Source of the DNA: Alloiococcus otitis ATCC 51267
Lineage (GTDB): Bacteria; Bacillota; Bacilli; Lactobacillales; Carnobacteriaceae_A
Length of the DNA stretch: 64,000 nucleotides
Direction: 5' to 3'
NCBI RefSeq assembly: GCF_000315445.1
Contig: NZ_JH992958.1
Location: 323,571 to 387,570, forward strand
Program-made: the position numbers and the translations under genes
Part shown: positions 25,630 to 33,576 of the stretch, one piece after another
How the letters are laid out: every line of letters begins with the position of its first letter
How positions within the stretch are numbered: position 1 is the stretch's first letter
The notes under the pieces: generated by a model
What the model was told of the DNA's origin: nothing
The model's input: only the letters and a program-made list of their open reading frames with translations
Database searches by the model: none

Positions 25630-26478
25630 TTAGTCAAAGTCGTATTCATCTAAATCGATATCTTCTAAGTTTTTGGTCATATCCGAAAAGAGCCATTTTT
25701 CCGTAATTTCACCCATTGTGCCGTCTTCCACCATGTCTTCGATGACCACATTTAATTCATCTCTGAGCTGGGCATGTTCAGGAGTGTCTGGCAAGAAGTA
25801 AACAACGGGTGCGGCGGTAAGGTTTTCTTCTAGGATTCGGAAGTCGGCATCTCTCGTTTCAATGTATTCGTTCAGCAAGGATCTTGGGGCTCCCACAGCA
25901 TCAACACTGTCAATTTCCAGCTGCAAGAAGGCATCAGTGGTGGAGTCGTAACGAACGACTTCAAAGTCCATTTCTTCAGCCATTTCCGTCAAGGGAATAT
26001 CAGCTGCTTGACCAGCTTGGACTCCGACAGTCTTACCTGACAGGTCCTCTAGGCTTTGGATGTCTTCATTGTCAGACTTAACCCCGATGGTATTAGCGTC
26101 GGCATAGGCTGGGACGGTGTAGATATATTTTTCGGCCCGCTCTTCGGTCAAGCCATAATTGTTGGCAGCGACATCGCTTCGGTCCGTATCTAATTGACCA
26201 AAGGTAGCACTAGACCCGACTCGTTGGACTTGGACATCCCAGCCGGTTCTCTCTTCAATCTCTTCCCAGATCTCAGCTTCTGTCCCGGTCCAGGTCCCAT
26301 CTTCTTCAACCAAGCTGTAGGGGTGGCCGGTACCGACAGTAGCTACCCGGACGGGGCCTTCCCATTGGTCCATTTCTGCGCTTTCTTGGTCTTCTTCTGA
26401 CCCACAAGCAAGTAAGACCAGGGCAAGGGCAGCAAGAAAAGCTAAGAGAGAGGTTTTTTTAGAGAAAAGTTTTTTCAC
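25630..26478 (-). CDS. Cystine/polar amino acid ABC transporter substrate-binding lipoprotein
   Basis: A 282-residue SBP_bac_3 family lipoprotein. The signal peptide MKKLFSKKTSLLAFLAALAL ends in the lipobox LLAC (Cys about residue 25). The mature domain has GPVRVATVGTGHPYSLVEED, IGVKSDN and SLEDLSGKTVGVQAGQAADI, typical of TcyA/TcyJ-type receptors. Start GTG 26478 has GGAAGG ten bases upstream; a TTG three codons earlier is too close. First gene behind the Cys T-box at 26503-26815, which is the best evidence for the ligand. Confidence 0.88.
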   Translation of the reverse strand: MKKLFSKKTSLLAFLAALALVLLACGSEEDQESAEMDQWEGPVRVATVGTGHPYSLVEEDGTWTGTEAEIWEEIEERTGWDVQVQRVGSSATFGQLDTDRSDVAANNYGLTEERAEKYIYTVPAYADANTIGVKSDNEDIQSLEDLSGKTVGVQAGQAADIPLTEMAEEMDFEVVRYDSTTDAFLQLEIDSVDAVGAPRSLLNEYIETRDADFRILEENLTAAPVVYFLPDTPEHAQLRDELNVVIEDMVEDGTMGEITEKWLFSDMTKNLEDIDLDEYDFD

Positions 26479-26502
26479 TTCTATCAATCCTTCCTATTTT
26501 GT

Positions 26503-26815
26503 TTGTAAAAAAGCCCCTACGCACTGGTTCCAGTACATAAGGGCAAAGTTATCTTTACGGTTCCACCTTATCATTGCAGTTAGACCGACCAACTGCATCA
26601 CTCATCCTGTTAGTCTATAAAGACTAGCACTTAGCGGTAACGGGCTAGACCGGCACCAGCTCAAGTGAACCACAGCTTTAGGTTCAGTTTCACTGATACG
26701 ATTCAAAGATGCACTTCCAAGCAAGGACTGGTCCGCTTGCACCAACCGGACTCGCTAGTCAGTTTACTTACTTGTACTTTTCTTATCCTCATCATTTCTC
26801 TCTTGCTTAGTTAAA
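26503..26815 (-). ncRNA. T-box leader with cysteine (TGC) specifier
   Basis: Read on the minus strand, stem I pairs AAGAAAAGTACAAGTAAG with CTTGCTTGGAAGTGCATCTT. The specifier loop GAAGTGCA displays TGC (complement of 26711-26713), a cysteine codon. The T-box AAGGTGGAACCGTAA is at 26571-26557. The UGGA bulge requires a tRNA with discriminator U, as in tRNA-Cys. The terminator GCCCTTATGTACTGG / CCAGTGCGTAGGGGC with a T-run is at 26544-26506. Uncharged tRNA-Cys should therefore induce the transporter operon. Confidence 0.88.
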
Positions 26816-26837
26816 AGGTAGCAAAAATATGATTAGC

Positions 26838-26843
26838 TGTCAA
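26838..26843 (-). promoter_or_regulatory. Putative -35 of the Cys T-box operon
   Basis: A perfect TTGACA on the minus strand (26843-26838). The hexamer 17 nt on (TACCTT) is a weak -10. It sits directly upstream of stem I. Confidence 0.4.
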
Positions 26844-26982
26844 AAAGTAAGTATTTAAATATGCAATTATTTGGAAATAAATTCATATTGGCAAAGATTG
26901 CTAGCTGAGGTGCATGAAAAAAGCTGAGTCTTGATCTTGAGGACCAAATACCTATGACGCATTTTATTCTTAATCTCGACCC

Positions 26983-27163
26983 ACAGTTCGAGAATTTTCG
27001 GCTATTATTCTTAAACAACCTTTGTTATTCGAGAATTTTTTCTCGTTTTTCTCAAACAACGTCAGTTATTCGAGAATTAATGGCCATTTTTCTCAAACAA
27101 CGCAAGTTATTCGAGAATTTCCCTCCATTTTTCTCGAACAAGGGCCATGGTTTGAGAAAAACC
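26983..27163. repeat. 41-bp palindromic repeat array B
   Basis: Units begin at 26983 (degenerate), 27024, 27065 and 27106, an exact 41-bp period. They are followed by the same half unit as array A (CATGGTTTGAGAAA). Arms GTTATTCGAGAA and TTCTCAAACAAC or TTCTCGAACAA are conserved; the 14-15 bases between them vary. Similarity to array A continues beyond the repeats into the ATPase gene relic at 27182. Confidence 0.85.
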
Positions 27164-27181
27164 ACCGTTCTTAAATTTGCC

Positions 27182-27263
27182 TTAGTAATAACTAGTGTCT
27201 AAAAATTTGCGAAGGTCAGTATCGGTGGGGTTATCCAAGATTTCTTCTGGACTTCGATCCACA
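27182..27263 (-). pseudogene. Relic of the 3' end of the cystine transporter ATPase gene
   Basis: The minus strand encodes DRSPEEILDNPTDTDLRKF followed by LDTSYY and a stop. This matches the C-terminus of the ATPase at 24162 (DGSPEDTLDNPTDTDLRKF...LDTSYY) with only a few substitutions. Nothing of the gene remains upstream of it, where sequence similarity ends abruptly at 27263. Together with array B it looks like the tail of a former second copy of the operon. Confidence 0.85.
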
Positions 27264-27471
27264 GTTTGAGAATGACATTTGTTTTTTAAATCTGAACTAC
27301 AGTTGAGACATAACTAGCTAAGCTAGTGCTAATGGTTAGCGGGTAGTTTTCTTATTTTTTAACTAGGGTAAAAACAATATATCAGCGGGTCTTCAGTCAA
27401 ACTTAATTGACGTCAGGTCAATAAAGTGAGAAAATATTGATAATATTTTAATTACTAAGGGAGCCGATTGT

Positions 27472-29424
27472 GTGAGTAAAATAACGAGCCAAAGTTTATA
27501 TGAATTAAAAAATGTGTCCCAGCCCCTTGCCGTGGATGAGGCAGTTTTTTACCTGGAGACAAGGATTGATAAGGAAAGCAATAGCTACAAGACTTCCTTG
27601 TGGCGATTGGATTTGAAGAATCAGGACCGGACCCTCTGGCTAAGTGAGGACTACAATCCCACTGCCATTGAAGTTTCGCCTAATCAGAAGTACCTGTCCT
27701 TCCTCTCTAGCTTTAAAGGGGAAAAGGCCCAGCTATACCTCATTCCACTTACAGGTGGGGGAGCTTTTGCCTTAACGGATGAAAAACAGGGTGTCACTAG
27801 CTACCTCTGGACTGCCAATTCCGCCTCCCTCTACTACCAAACCAGCCATAAGGAAGAGGAAGATCAAAAGGCAGGTTCAACATGGCCCCAGCCAACTAAG
27901 ATTAACCGCCTGCAACACAAGGCAGACGGGGTGGGCCTCTTGCCGGAAGACTTGACCTATCAAGTGAAGCAGGTAGCTGTGGCTAGCCAAGAAGTCAGCA
28001 CCGTTTTGGAAAAAGACCAGGCTTTTAACCTCCAATATGTGGCTCAAGATGAAAGCTATCTCCTTTATGTGGACCGGCTAGACCCGGATGATGAGTGGGT
28101 CTACGGGGCCAGTGTATACGAGTATAATATCGCCCAAAAAAAGGCCCGCTTGGTAACGGGCGACTATCCAAAGGGGAGCTTTTACTTTGAGGCTGTCAAT
28201 AGTGACGAAACGGCCTTCCTCTTATCCGGGAATGACTTTAGCCATGCCTTTGTCAGCCTGGAAAACCTTTACCTGTGGGACCGAGAAAGCCAAGAAGTAA
28301 CTAATGTGTCAGTTGAAGACAAGATGGTAGGCGATACTATTGTGGGCGACTTCCAGCAAAAGATTAGCGGCTTTCCAGTTAAATGGGTGTCAGACCAAGA
28401 CTTCATTTATCCAGTCACCGATCATGGGAAAACAGTCCTCTACCAGGGAAATGTCCAGGGGCAGAACGAAAAAGTTTTGGATGAAAAAATCCACCTCACT
28501 GGCGGTGACCCAGTCAAAGCGAACCAATTAGTGGTGACCTATTCGACTTTAAACCAACCCAGCCGGCTCGCCTTGGTCGACCTTAACAGCCGGGAAATCA
28601 CAGACTTGTACAATCCCAACCAAGCCTTTGAAGCGGACCACACTTTTGCAGACATCGACAGCTTCTACTACACAGGGGCGGATAATGACCAAGTCCAGGG
28701 CTGGTATGTCAAGCCGCTAGAGTCAAGCGACAACCACCCTGCTGTGGTTTATATCCACGGTGGACCTCAAGTCAACTATGGGGAAAGCTTCTTCCACGAA
28801 GTTCAATACTTGGCTGGAGCAGGATATGGAGTGGTTATGCTCAACCCTCATGGGGGAAACAGTTACGGTCAAGAATTTGTGGCTACCATCTTGGGTGATT
28901 ACGGCAACAAGGATTATGAAGATGTCATGCTAGGGACGGATTATGTCCTGGACCAGTACCCAAATATTGACCCTGACCGCTTATTTGTGGCTGGGGGCAG
29001 TTACGGTGGCTTTATGACCAACTGGGTTGTCGGCCACACCCACCGCTTCAAAGCAGCTGTTACCCAGCGGTCGATTTCCAACTGGATCAGTTTCTACGGG
29101 ACCAGTGATGTGGGAGCCTTCTTTGTCGAGTTCCAACTGCAAGCTGACCTCAGCCGGCCAGAAGACTTGTGGCGGATGTCTCCGCTCGCTTATGCCAGCC
29201 AGTCCACCACCCCGCTTTTAGTCCTCCACGGTCAGGAAGACTTGCGTTGCCCTCAAGAGCAAGGTGAACAGATGTATATCGCCATGAAAAAAGCTGGAGT
29301 CGACACCAAGCTGGTCTTGTACCCTGACTCTAGCCACGGTCTGTCCCGGCAAGGCCTTCCGAATTTGCGAATCGAACGCTTGGAAGAAATCAAGGCCTGG
29401 TTTGACCACTATGCTGGTTTATAG
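27472..29424 (+). CDS. S9 family (prolyl oligopeptidase-like) serine peptidase
   Basis: A 650-residue cytoplasmic enzyme with an N-terminal beta-propeller-like half and a C-terminal alpha/beta-hydrolase domain from about residue 410. Catalytic residues are visible: Ser in AGGSYGGFMTNW (~508), Asp in HGQEDLRCP (~587) and His in SSHGLSRQG (~620). The oxyanion segment is VVYIHGGPQVNYG. It resembles acylaminoacyl-peptidase/dipeptidyl-peptidase S9C members, which degrade short peptides. GTG start with AAGGGAG upstream. Monocistronic, with no signal peptide. Confidence 0.88.
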   Translation: MSKITSQSLYELKNVSQPLAVDEAVFYLETRIDKESNSYKTSLWRLDLKNQDRTLWLSEDYNPTAIEVSPNQKYLSFLSSFKGEKAQLYLIPLTGGGAFALTDEKQGVTSYLWTANSASLYYQTSHKEEEDQKAGSTWPQPTKINRLQHKADGVGLLPEDLTYQVKQVAVASQEVSTVLEKDQAFNLQYVAQDESYLLYVDRLDPDDEWVYGASVYEYNIAQKKARLVTGDYPKGSFYFEAVNSDETAFLLSGNDFSHAFVSLENLYLWDRESQEVTNVSVEDKMVGDTIVGDFQQKISGFPVKWVSDQDFIYPVTDHGKTVLYQGNVQGQNEKVLDEKIHLTGGDPVKANQLVVTYSTLNQPSRLALVDLNSREITDLYNPNQAFEADHTFADIDSFYYTGADNDQVQGWYVKPLESSDNHPAVVYIHGGPQVNYGESFFHEVQYLAGAGYGVVMLNPHGGNSYGQEFVATILGDYGNKDYEDVMLGTDYVLDQYPNIDPDRLFVAGGSYGGFMTNWVVGHTHRFKAAVTQRSISNWISFYGTSDVGAFFVEFQLQADLSRPEDLWRMSPLAYASQSTTPLLVLHGQEDLRCPQEQGEQMYIAMKKAGVDTKLVLYPDSSHGLSRQGLPNLRIERLEEIKAWFDHYAGL

Positions 29425-29466
29425 TGGTGAAACAAAGTCGGACTTATAAAAAGCCAATCAGTGAAA

Positions 29467-29506
29467 AACAGCCAAGAGTCACGGTTACTCTTGGCTGGTT
29501 TTGATT
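29467..29506. terminator. Bidirectional terminator between S9 peptidase and manP
   Basis: AACAGCCAAGAGT / ACTCTTGGCTGGTT hairpin with T-rich flank on the plus strand and AAAAA (T-run on the minus strand) on the other side. Confidence 0.75.
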
Positions 29507-29531
29507 TCTTTTGGAGAATAATACATTAATT

Positions 29532-31472
29532 CTATTGAATCTCTGATAATATTTGTTCTAATTGTTCTTTATCGGAAACTTGAAGCAATTTTTGTCTAAA
29601 TTCTGAATCAGTTAACTTACGAGCTAGGATTTGTAGAATCTTCAAATGGAGGTCATTTTGGTTTTCTTCTGGGACTAAGATTAGGAAGATTAGATTAACT
29701 GGTTCTCCGTCCATACTGTTCCAGTCAATAGCTTGTGATGGACGAGCAAATAAGACTCTAGCCTGTTTTATAGCTTCCGATTTAGCATGAGGGATTGCAA
29801 TGCCATCACCTACCCCCGTACTACTTTCTTCCTCCCGCTTCCAAATAGCTTGTAAAACTTGATTTTTATTAGTAATTAAATTTTCAAGTTCTGGTAAACT
29901 GATTAGCTTGTCCAAAAGATCTTGTTGGTTGTCTTCCGGAGTATCTAATAACCACAAATTTTGATTGGTTAAATCTAATAAGTTCAGTTGATTGGAGCTA
30001 AATGATGGCTGAGGGTTTTTGGTTTGTGTAGGTGGATTGGAATCTAATGGCTGGGCACTACCTTGAACAGCAAGCTCCTTCTTAGGCATGAGAAGACCAA
30101 TTAAAATAGTTGCAACAACCACACCAGCTAAAACTGCTACAAAAAACATTAAGACATTATCAACAGCTCCAAGGACCGCTACAATCGGCCCACCGTGGGC
30201 AACATGGTCTGTTACACCAGTTAAAGATGCTACAATTGCCCCTACAGAAGAACCTACCACAATAGAAGGAATAACTCTAAAGGGTGCTTTGGCAGCAAAT
30301 GGAATAGCCCCTTCTGTTATTCCGAAAAAGCCCATAAAGAGAGATGCTATTCCTGTAGTCTGGTCGGCTTTAGTAAATTTGTGTCTATAAATCAATGAAG
30401 CTAAACCAGTAGCTAATGGTGGGATACAAATAGCAACTGCTATTGCTCCCATTACACTTACTTCACCGTCTGCAATCAAACCCACACCAAATAAAAAAGC
30501 AGTTTTATTGAAAGGTCCCCCCATATCAACAGCTATCATAGCTCCAAGGATAGCAGCTAAAATGGCCATGTTGGGACCTTGAAGATTAGCTAGCCAGTTT
30601 GTCAGACTGGTAAATAGCGAGGCGACTGGAGCCCCAATAAGGAAGATAAATAGTAAACCGACTACTAAAGATGAAATAATGGGTATAAAAATAATAGGCA
30701 TGACGGAGTTCATCGCTTTGGGTACTGGTATTTTTTTAATAAGTAATGCTACATAACCAGCTATGAAACCAGTTATAATTGCTCCAATAAAACCTGTGTT
30801 TGTATCGGCAGCATAAAAGGATTCATTGACAGCAATAAAACCACCAACCATACCCGGAACTAAGCCTGGTCTGTCTGCAATAGCATAGGCGATATAGGCT
30901 GATAGTACTGGGCCCATAAAACTCATAGCTACTTCACCGATACCATTAATGCTCTGCCATATGGAATCTTCAGGTATTACAAAGCCAGCTTCGGTTGGTT
31001 GGCCACCGAGTGTAAGCGAAAGAGCAATTAAAAGTCCACCAGTTACAACAAAGGGGATCATGTGGGAGACACCATTCATTAATGCCCGGTAGACAATGTT
31101 TTCATTTCCACCGTTAGATGCCTGGTCTTTAACGGATTGAGCTTTACCTGATGAGTAAATTTTTCCTTTTTGATCCAAGGTATCCTGAATTAATTTTTGG
31201 GGCTTGTTAATGCCCTCTCTCACTGAAACCTCTATTATAGGTAAGCCTTCAAACCTAGATTTATCGATATTAGTATCTGCTGCAATAATTAAACCGATTG
31301 CTTGATCAATTTCTTCCTGGCTAAATTTATTTTCTACCCCCACTGAGCCATGTGTTTCTACCCTAACTTGGACTCCTAAATCTGCCCCGGCTTTTTCTAG
31401 GTTTTCAGCTGCCATATAAGTGTGAGCCACTCCTGTTGGGCAGGAAGTAATTGCAATTATTTGTTTGTCCAT
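29532..31472 (-). CDS. manP: PTS mannose/fructose-family transporter EIIBCA
   Basis: A 646-residue permease of the fructose PTS superfamily in the order IIB-IIC-IIA. The IIB domain starts MDKQIIAITSCPTGVAHTYMA with phosphorylated Cys at residue 11. The IIC domain (residues ~130-460) has about ten membrane segments. The IIA domain has the phospho-His in DGIAIPHAKSEA near residue 565. The B-C-A order and the neighbouring manA match the ManP-ManA pair of Bacillus subtilis, so mannose is the likeliest sugar; fructose is the alternative. Codon use is AT-richer than in flanking genes. A cre site lies 40 bp upstream. Confidence 0.82.
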   Translation of the reverse strand: MDKQIIAITSCPTGVAHTYMAAENLEKAGADLGVQVRVETHGSVGVENKFSQEEIDQAIGLIIAADTNIDKSRFEGLPIIEVSVREGINKPQKLIQDTLDQKGKIYSSGKAQSVKDQASNGGNENIVYRALMNGVSHMIPFVVTGGLLIALSLTLGGQPTEAGFVIPEDSIWQSINGIGEVAMSFMGPVLSAYIAYAIADRPGLVPGMVGGFIAVNESFYAADTNTGFIGAIITGFIAGYVALLIKKIPVPKAMNSVMPIIFIPIISSLVVGLLFIFLIGAPVASLFTSLTNWLANLQGPNMAILAAILGAMIAVDMGGPFNKTAFLFGVGLIADGEVSVMGAIAVAICIPPLATGLASLIYRHKFTKADQTTGIASLFMGFFGITEGAIPFAAKAPFRVIPSIVVGSSVGAIVASLTGVTDHVAHGGPIVAVLGAVDNVLMFFVAVLAGVVVATILIGLLMPKKELAVQGSAQPLDSNPPTQTKNPQPSFSSNQLNLLDLTNQNLWLLDTPEDNQQDLLDKLISLPELENLITNKNQVLQAIWKREEESSTGVGDGIAIPHAKSEAIKQARVLFARPSQAIDWNSMDGEPVNLIFLILVPEENQNDLHLKILQILARKLTDSEFRQKLLQVSDKEQLEQILSEIQ

Positions 31473-31511
31473 TTGTACTCCTCCTCCAAATGATCAAGAT
31501 AATCATATCAC

Positions 31512-31525
31512 GATAAGCGCTTACA
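31512..31525. promoter_or_regulatory. cre (CcpA) site upstream of manP
   Basis: GATAAGCGCTTACA is a near-perfect catabolite-response element with the central palindrome AAGCGCTT. It lies between the promoter region and the manP start, so CcpA would block transcription when preferred sugars are present. Confidence 0.8.
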
Positions 31526-31712
31526 CACAATAGCTTATAATCTGACTATTTTAGCAAAAAGGAAGTAATATTAATCAATAAAGTTTAAATTATAAGTAAA
31601 AGAGTAGCTTGTAAACCATTTTGGAGGAATGGAGGCGAATTTATTTGACAAGGTAGCCGCCGCAAGTAAATAGTCTGGTTATATCGTAGTCATGTTGTAT
31701 TTATATAATTTA

Positions 31713-32663
31713 CTAGTTTGGACGTGAGGCGATCAGGTCTAAATTCCCTTTTAAGCTTACTTCAGAAATTTTGTAAGGTAAGATAAACGAAGATCCTTTA
31801 GAAATCTTGTAAGTTTGGTCTTGATAAATAATTTGACCTTGCCCCTCTATAACAGTTACTAGGGTATAAGGATCATCCAGTTTTATATTAACTTGATTCC
31901 TAACTTCAAGTTTATAGACACTAAAATAGTTGTGACTGATGAAATGAGTGAGATAGGACTGGCCTAATTGCTTGATGTCAGGTTCATTTTTTGGATCACG
32001 ATGGGGAATCATGGCTACTTCTATTGATTGATCAATGTGCAGTTGACGTTTCTTCCCTAGACTGTCAGTACGGTCATAATCATAAACACGGTAAGTCGTA
32101 TCTGAACTTTGTTGAGTTTCTAAAATCGTAACACCGGCCCCGATAGCATGAATGGTACCGTGGGGGACATCATAAAATTCTCCAGCTTTTACTGGTATCT
32201 CTCGCAAAAGATCATTCCAATTCCCTTCCTTAACCATTTGTCGAAATTCCGCCTTACTTTTGGCATTGTGTCCATATATTATTTTGGCACTAGGCTCAGC
32301 TGATAGGATATACCAACACTCTCGCTTACCTAGATCATTTTCGTGGATCTTGGCATAGCTATCATCTGGGTGGACTTGGACAGATAAATCACCTTGAGCA
32401 TCTAAAATTTTAACCAACAGAGGGAAATCTTCTTTATTCTCGTAACCGAATAAGTCTGGTCGTTCTTTGTATAGGTCGCCAAGTCTTTGACCATTCATTT
32501 TTGGGGGATAGGATATAATTGATTGCCCGTGAGGATGGCCACTGATGATCCAGGCTTCTCCAGTGTGATCACTAGGAATATCAAAATTGAAGTCTTCCCT
32601 CAATTTTTCACCACCCCAAATTTTTTCTCTAAAATATGGTTGTAGAAATATAGGTTCTAACAT
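31713..32663 (-). CDS. manA: Mannose-6-phosphate isomerase (class I)
   Basis: A 316-residue zinc cupin isomerase that converts mannose-6-phosphate to fructose-6-phosphate. Signatures: REKIWGG, GEAWIISGHPHGQS, zinc-site QVHPDD (near residue 97), and VPHGTIHAIGAG carrying the second metal ligands. It supplies the catabolic step for mannose brought in by manP, which starts 240 bp downstream with its own cre-regulated region. AAAGGAGG precedes the ATG. Lower GC than its neighbours. Confidence 0.92.
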   Translation of the reverse strand: MLEPIFLQPYFREKIWGGEKLREDFNFDIPSDHTGEAWIISGHPHGQSIISYPPKMNGQRLGDLYKERPDLFGYENKEDFPLLVKILDAQGDLSVQVHPDDSYAKIHENDLGKRECWYILSAEPSAKIIYGHNAKSKAEFRQMVKEGNWNDLLREIPVKAGEFYDVPHGTIHAIGAGVTILETQQSSDTTYRVYDYDRTDSLGKKRQLHIDQSIEVAMIPHRDPKNEPDIKQLGQSYLTHFISHNYFSVYKLEVRNQVNIKLDDPYTLVTVIEGQGQIIYQDQTYKISKGSSFILPYKISEVSLKGNLDLIASRPN

Positions 32664-32701
32664 GACAATTCCTCCTTTATGGTTTGATTATTGACGGAAA
32701 A

Positions 32702-33253
32702 CTAACCCAACCGTCTTCTATTTTCATTTTCGTAATCTTGGCGGAACTTTCGCATGACGTTGACATATTCAAGGAGGTAGTTGCCGGCGATTCCGATGGC
32801 GACACCCGCTAAGATGCCGACAAAGGAAAGGACAGGGAGGTAGAGGAGGACGGTCCAGGTTTGGGCAATGATGCTGGCCATAAAGAGTTGGCCGACATTA
32901 TGGAGGATGCCCCCGGTGGCGCTGACCCCGATGACACTGACCTTGCTTTGGCCTAAAAATTTGACCAGGAGCATGCCTAGGTAGGAAAACATGGCCCCCA
33001 TAAAGCTATACAGAAAAGTTGACAGGGTCCCGCCTAGGAGGCTGGTCATGACTAGGCGGATCATGACCACCTTGAAACTATCTTTGATGGGCAGGGTGTA
33101 GATAGCAATCAGGGTAATGAGGTTGGCAATTCCCAGCTTGGCACCTGGGGCAAGGGCAAAGGGGAAGGGAATCGCATTTTCTGCCAGGCCTAAAACGACA
33201 GCCTGGGCCGATAAAAGGGCAATGTAGATCATTTTTTGCGTCCGGGTCATCAT
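32702..33253 (-). CDS. Gx transporter family membrane protein
   Basis: A ~183-residue membrane protein of the Gx transporter/HepI family (ECF S-component-like fold), with about five hydrophobic helices. Family markers are AENAIPFPFALAPGAKLGIANL and the glycine-rich GGILHNVGQLFMA. Members occur beside ApbE and flavoprotein genes (EetB in extracellular electron transfer loci). Here it is divergent to an ApbE lipoprotein gene, which suggests a shared role in extracytoplasmic flavin or redox chemistry; that is inference. Start 33253 lies six bases after AAAGG. manA follows after 38 bp. Confidence 0.8.
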   Translation of the reverse strand: MMTRTQKMIYIALLSAQAVVLGLAENAIPFPFALAPGAKLGIANLITLIAIYTLPIKDSFKVVMIRLVMTSLLGGTLSTFLYSFMGAMFSYLGMLLVKFLGQSKVSVIGVSATGGILHNVGQLFMASIIAQTWTVLLYLPVLSFVGILAGVAIGIAGNYLLEYVNVMRKFRQDYENENRRRLG

Positions 33254-33425
33254 AACCATCCTTTGTATTAGTTTATTTTGCCACATCTGGGCTTAGACTT
33301 CTAGAAGAAATTAAGATTTGACAAGTTATACTTGGCTAGGTGTCAGGGCAAATCATCAAGAAGACCGAGAATAACTTGCTTCACCAACTTCTAAGCTATC
33401 CTGTAAAAATCCTCATGATTCCGGG

Positions 33426-33431
33426 TATAAT
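33426..33431 (+). promoter_or_regulatory. Putative -10 of apbE in the divergent 323-bp gap
   Basis: A perfect TATAAT with no good -35. Apart from this, the gap 33254-33576 shows a minus-strand TTGCCC/TATAAC pair with poor spacing and nothing else recognisable. Confidence 0.35.
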
Positions 33432-33576
33432 AGAAAAGAGTCTTAGGACTAAGTATCAATGGCTAGCAGGGGTAGGCATTTTTGAGCCTTACCCAGCTAA
33501 ATTCGTCCGATTGCATGGACAGGGCCTTAACTTTTCGGTAAAATGGTAGCGATTTAAAATGTGAGGAGTATGTCAA

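Noticed and set aside
24004..27163. CRISPR-like arrays
   Set aside because: The units repeat with an exact 41-bp period, but the variable part is only ~14-15 bases inside an imperfect palindrome, there are three to four units, and no cas genes are near.
33340..33549. Small plus-strand reading frame of 69 codons upstream of apbE
   Set aside because: No ribosome binding site, no recognisable protein features, and it overlaps the likely apbE promoter at 33426.
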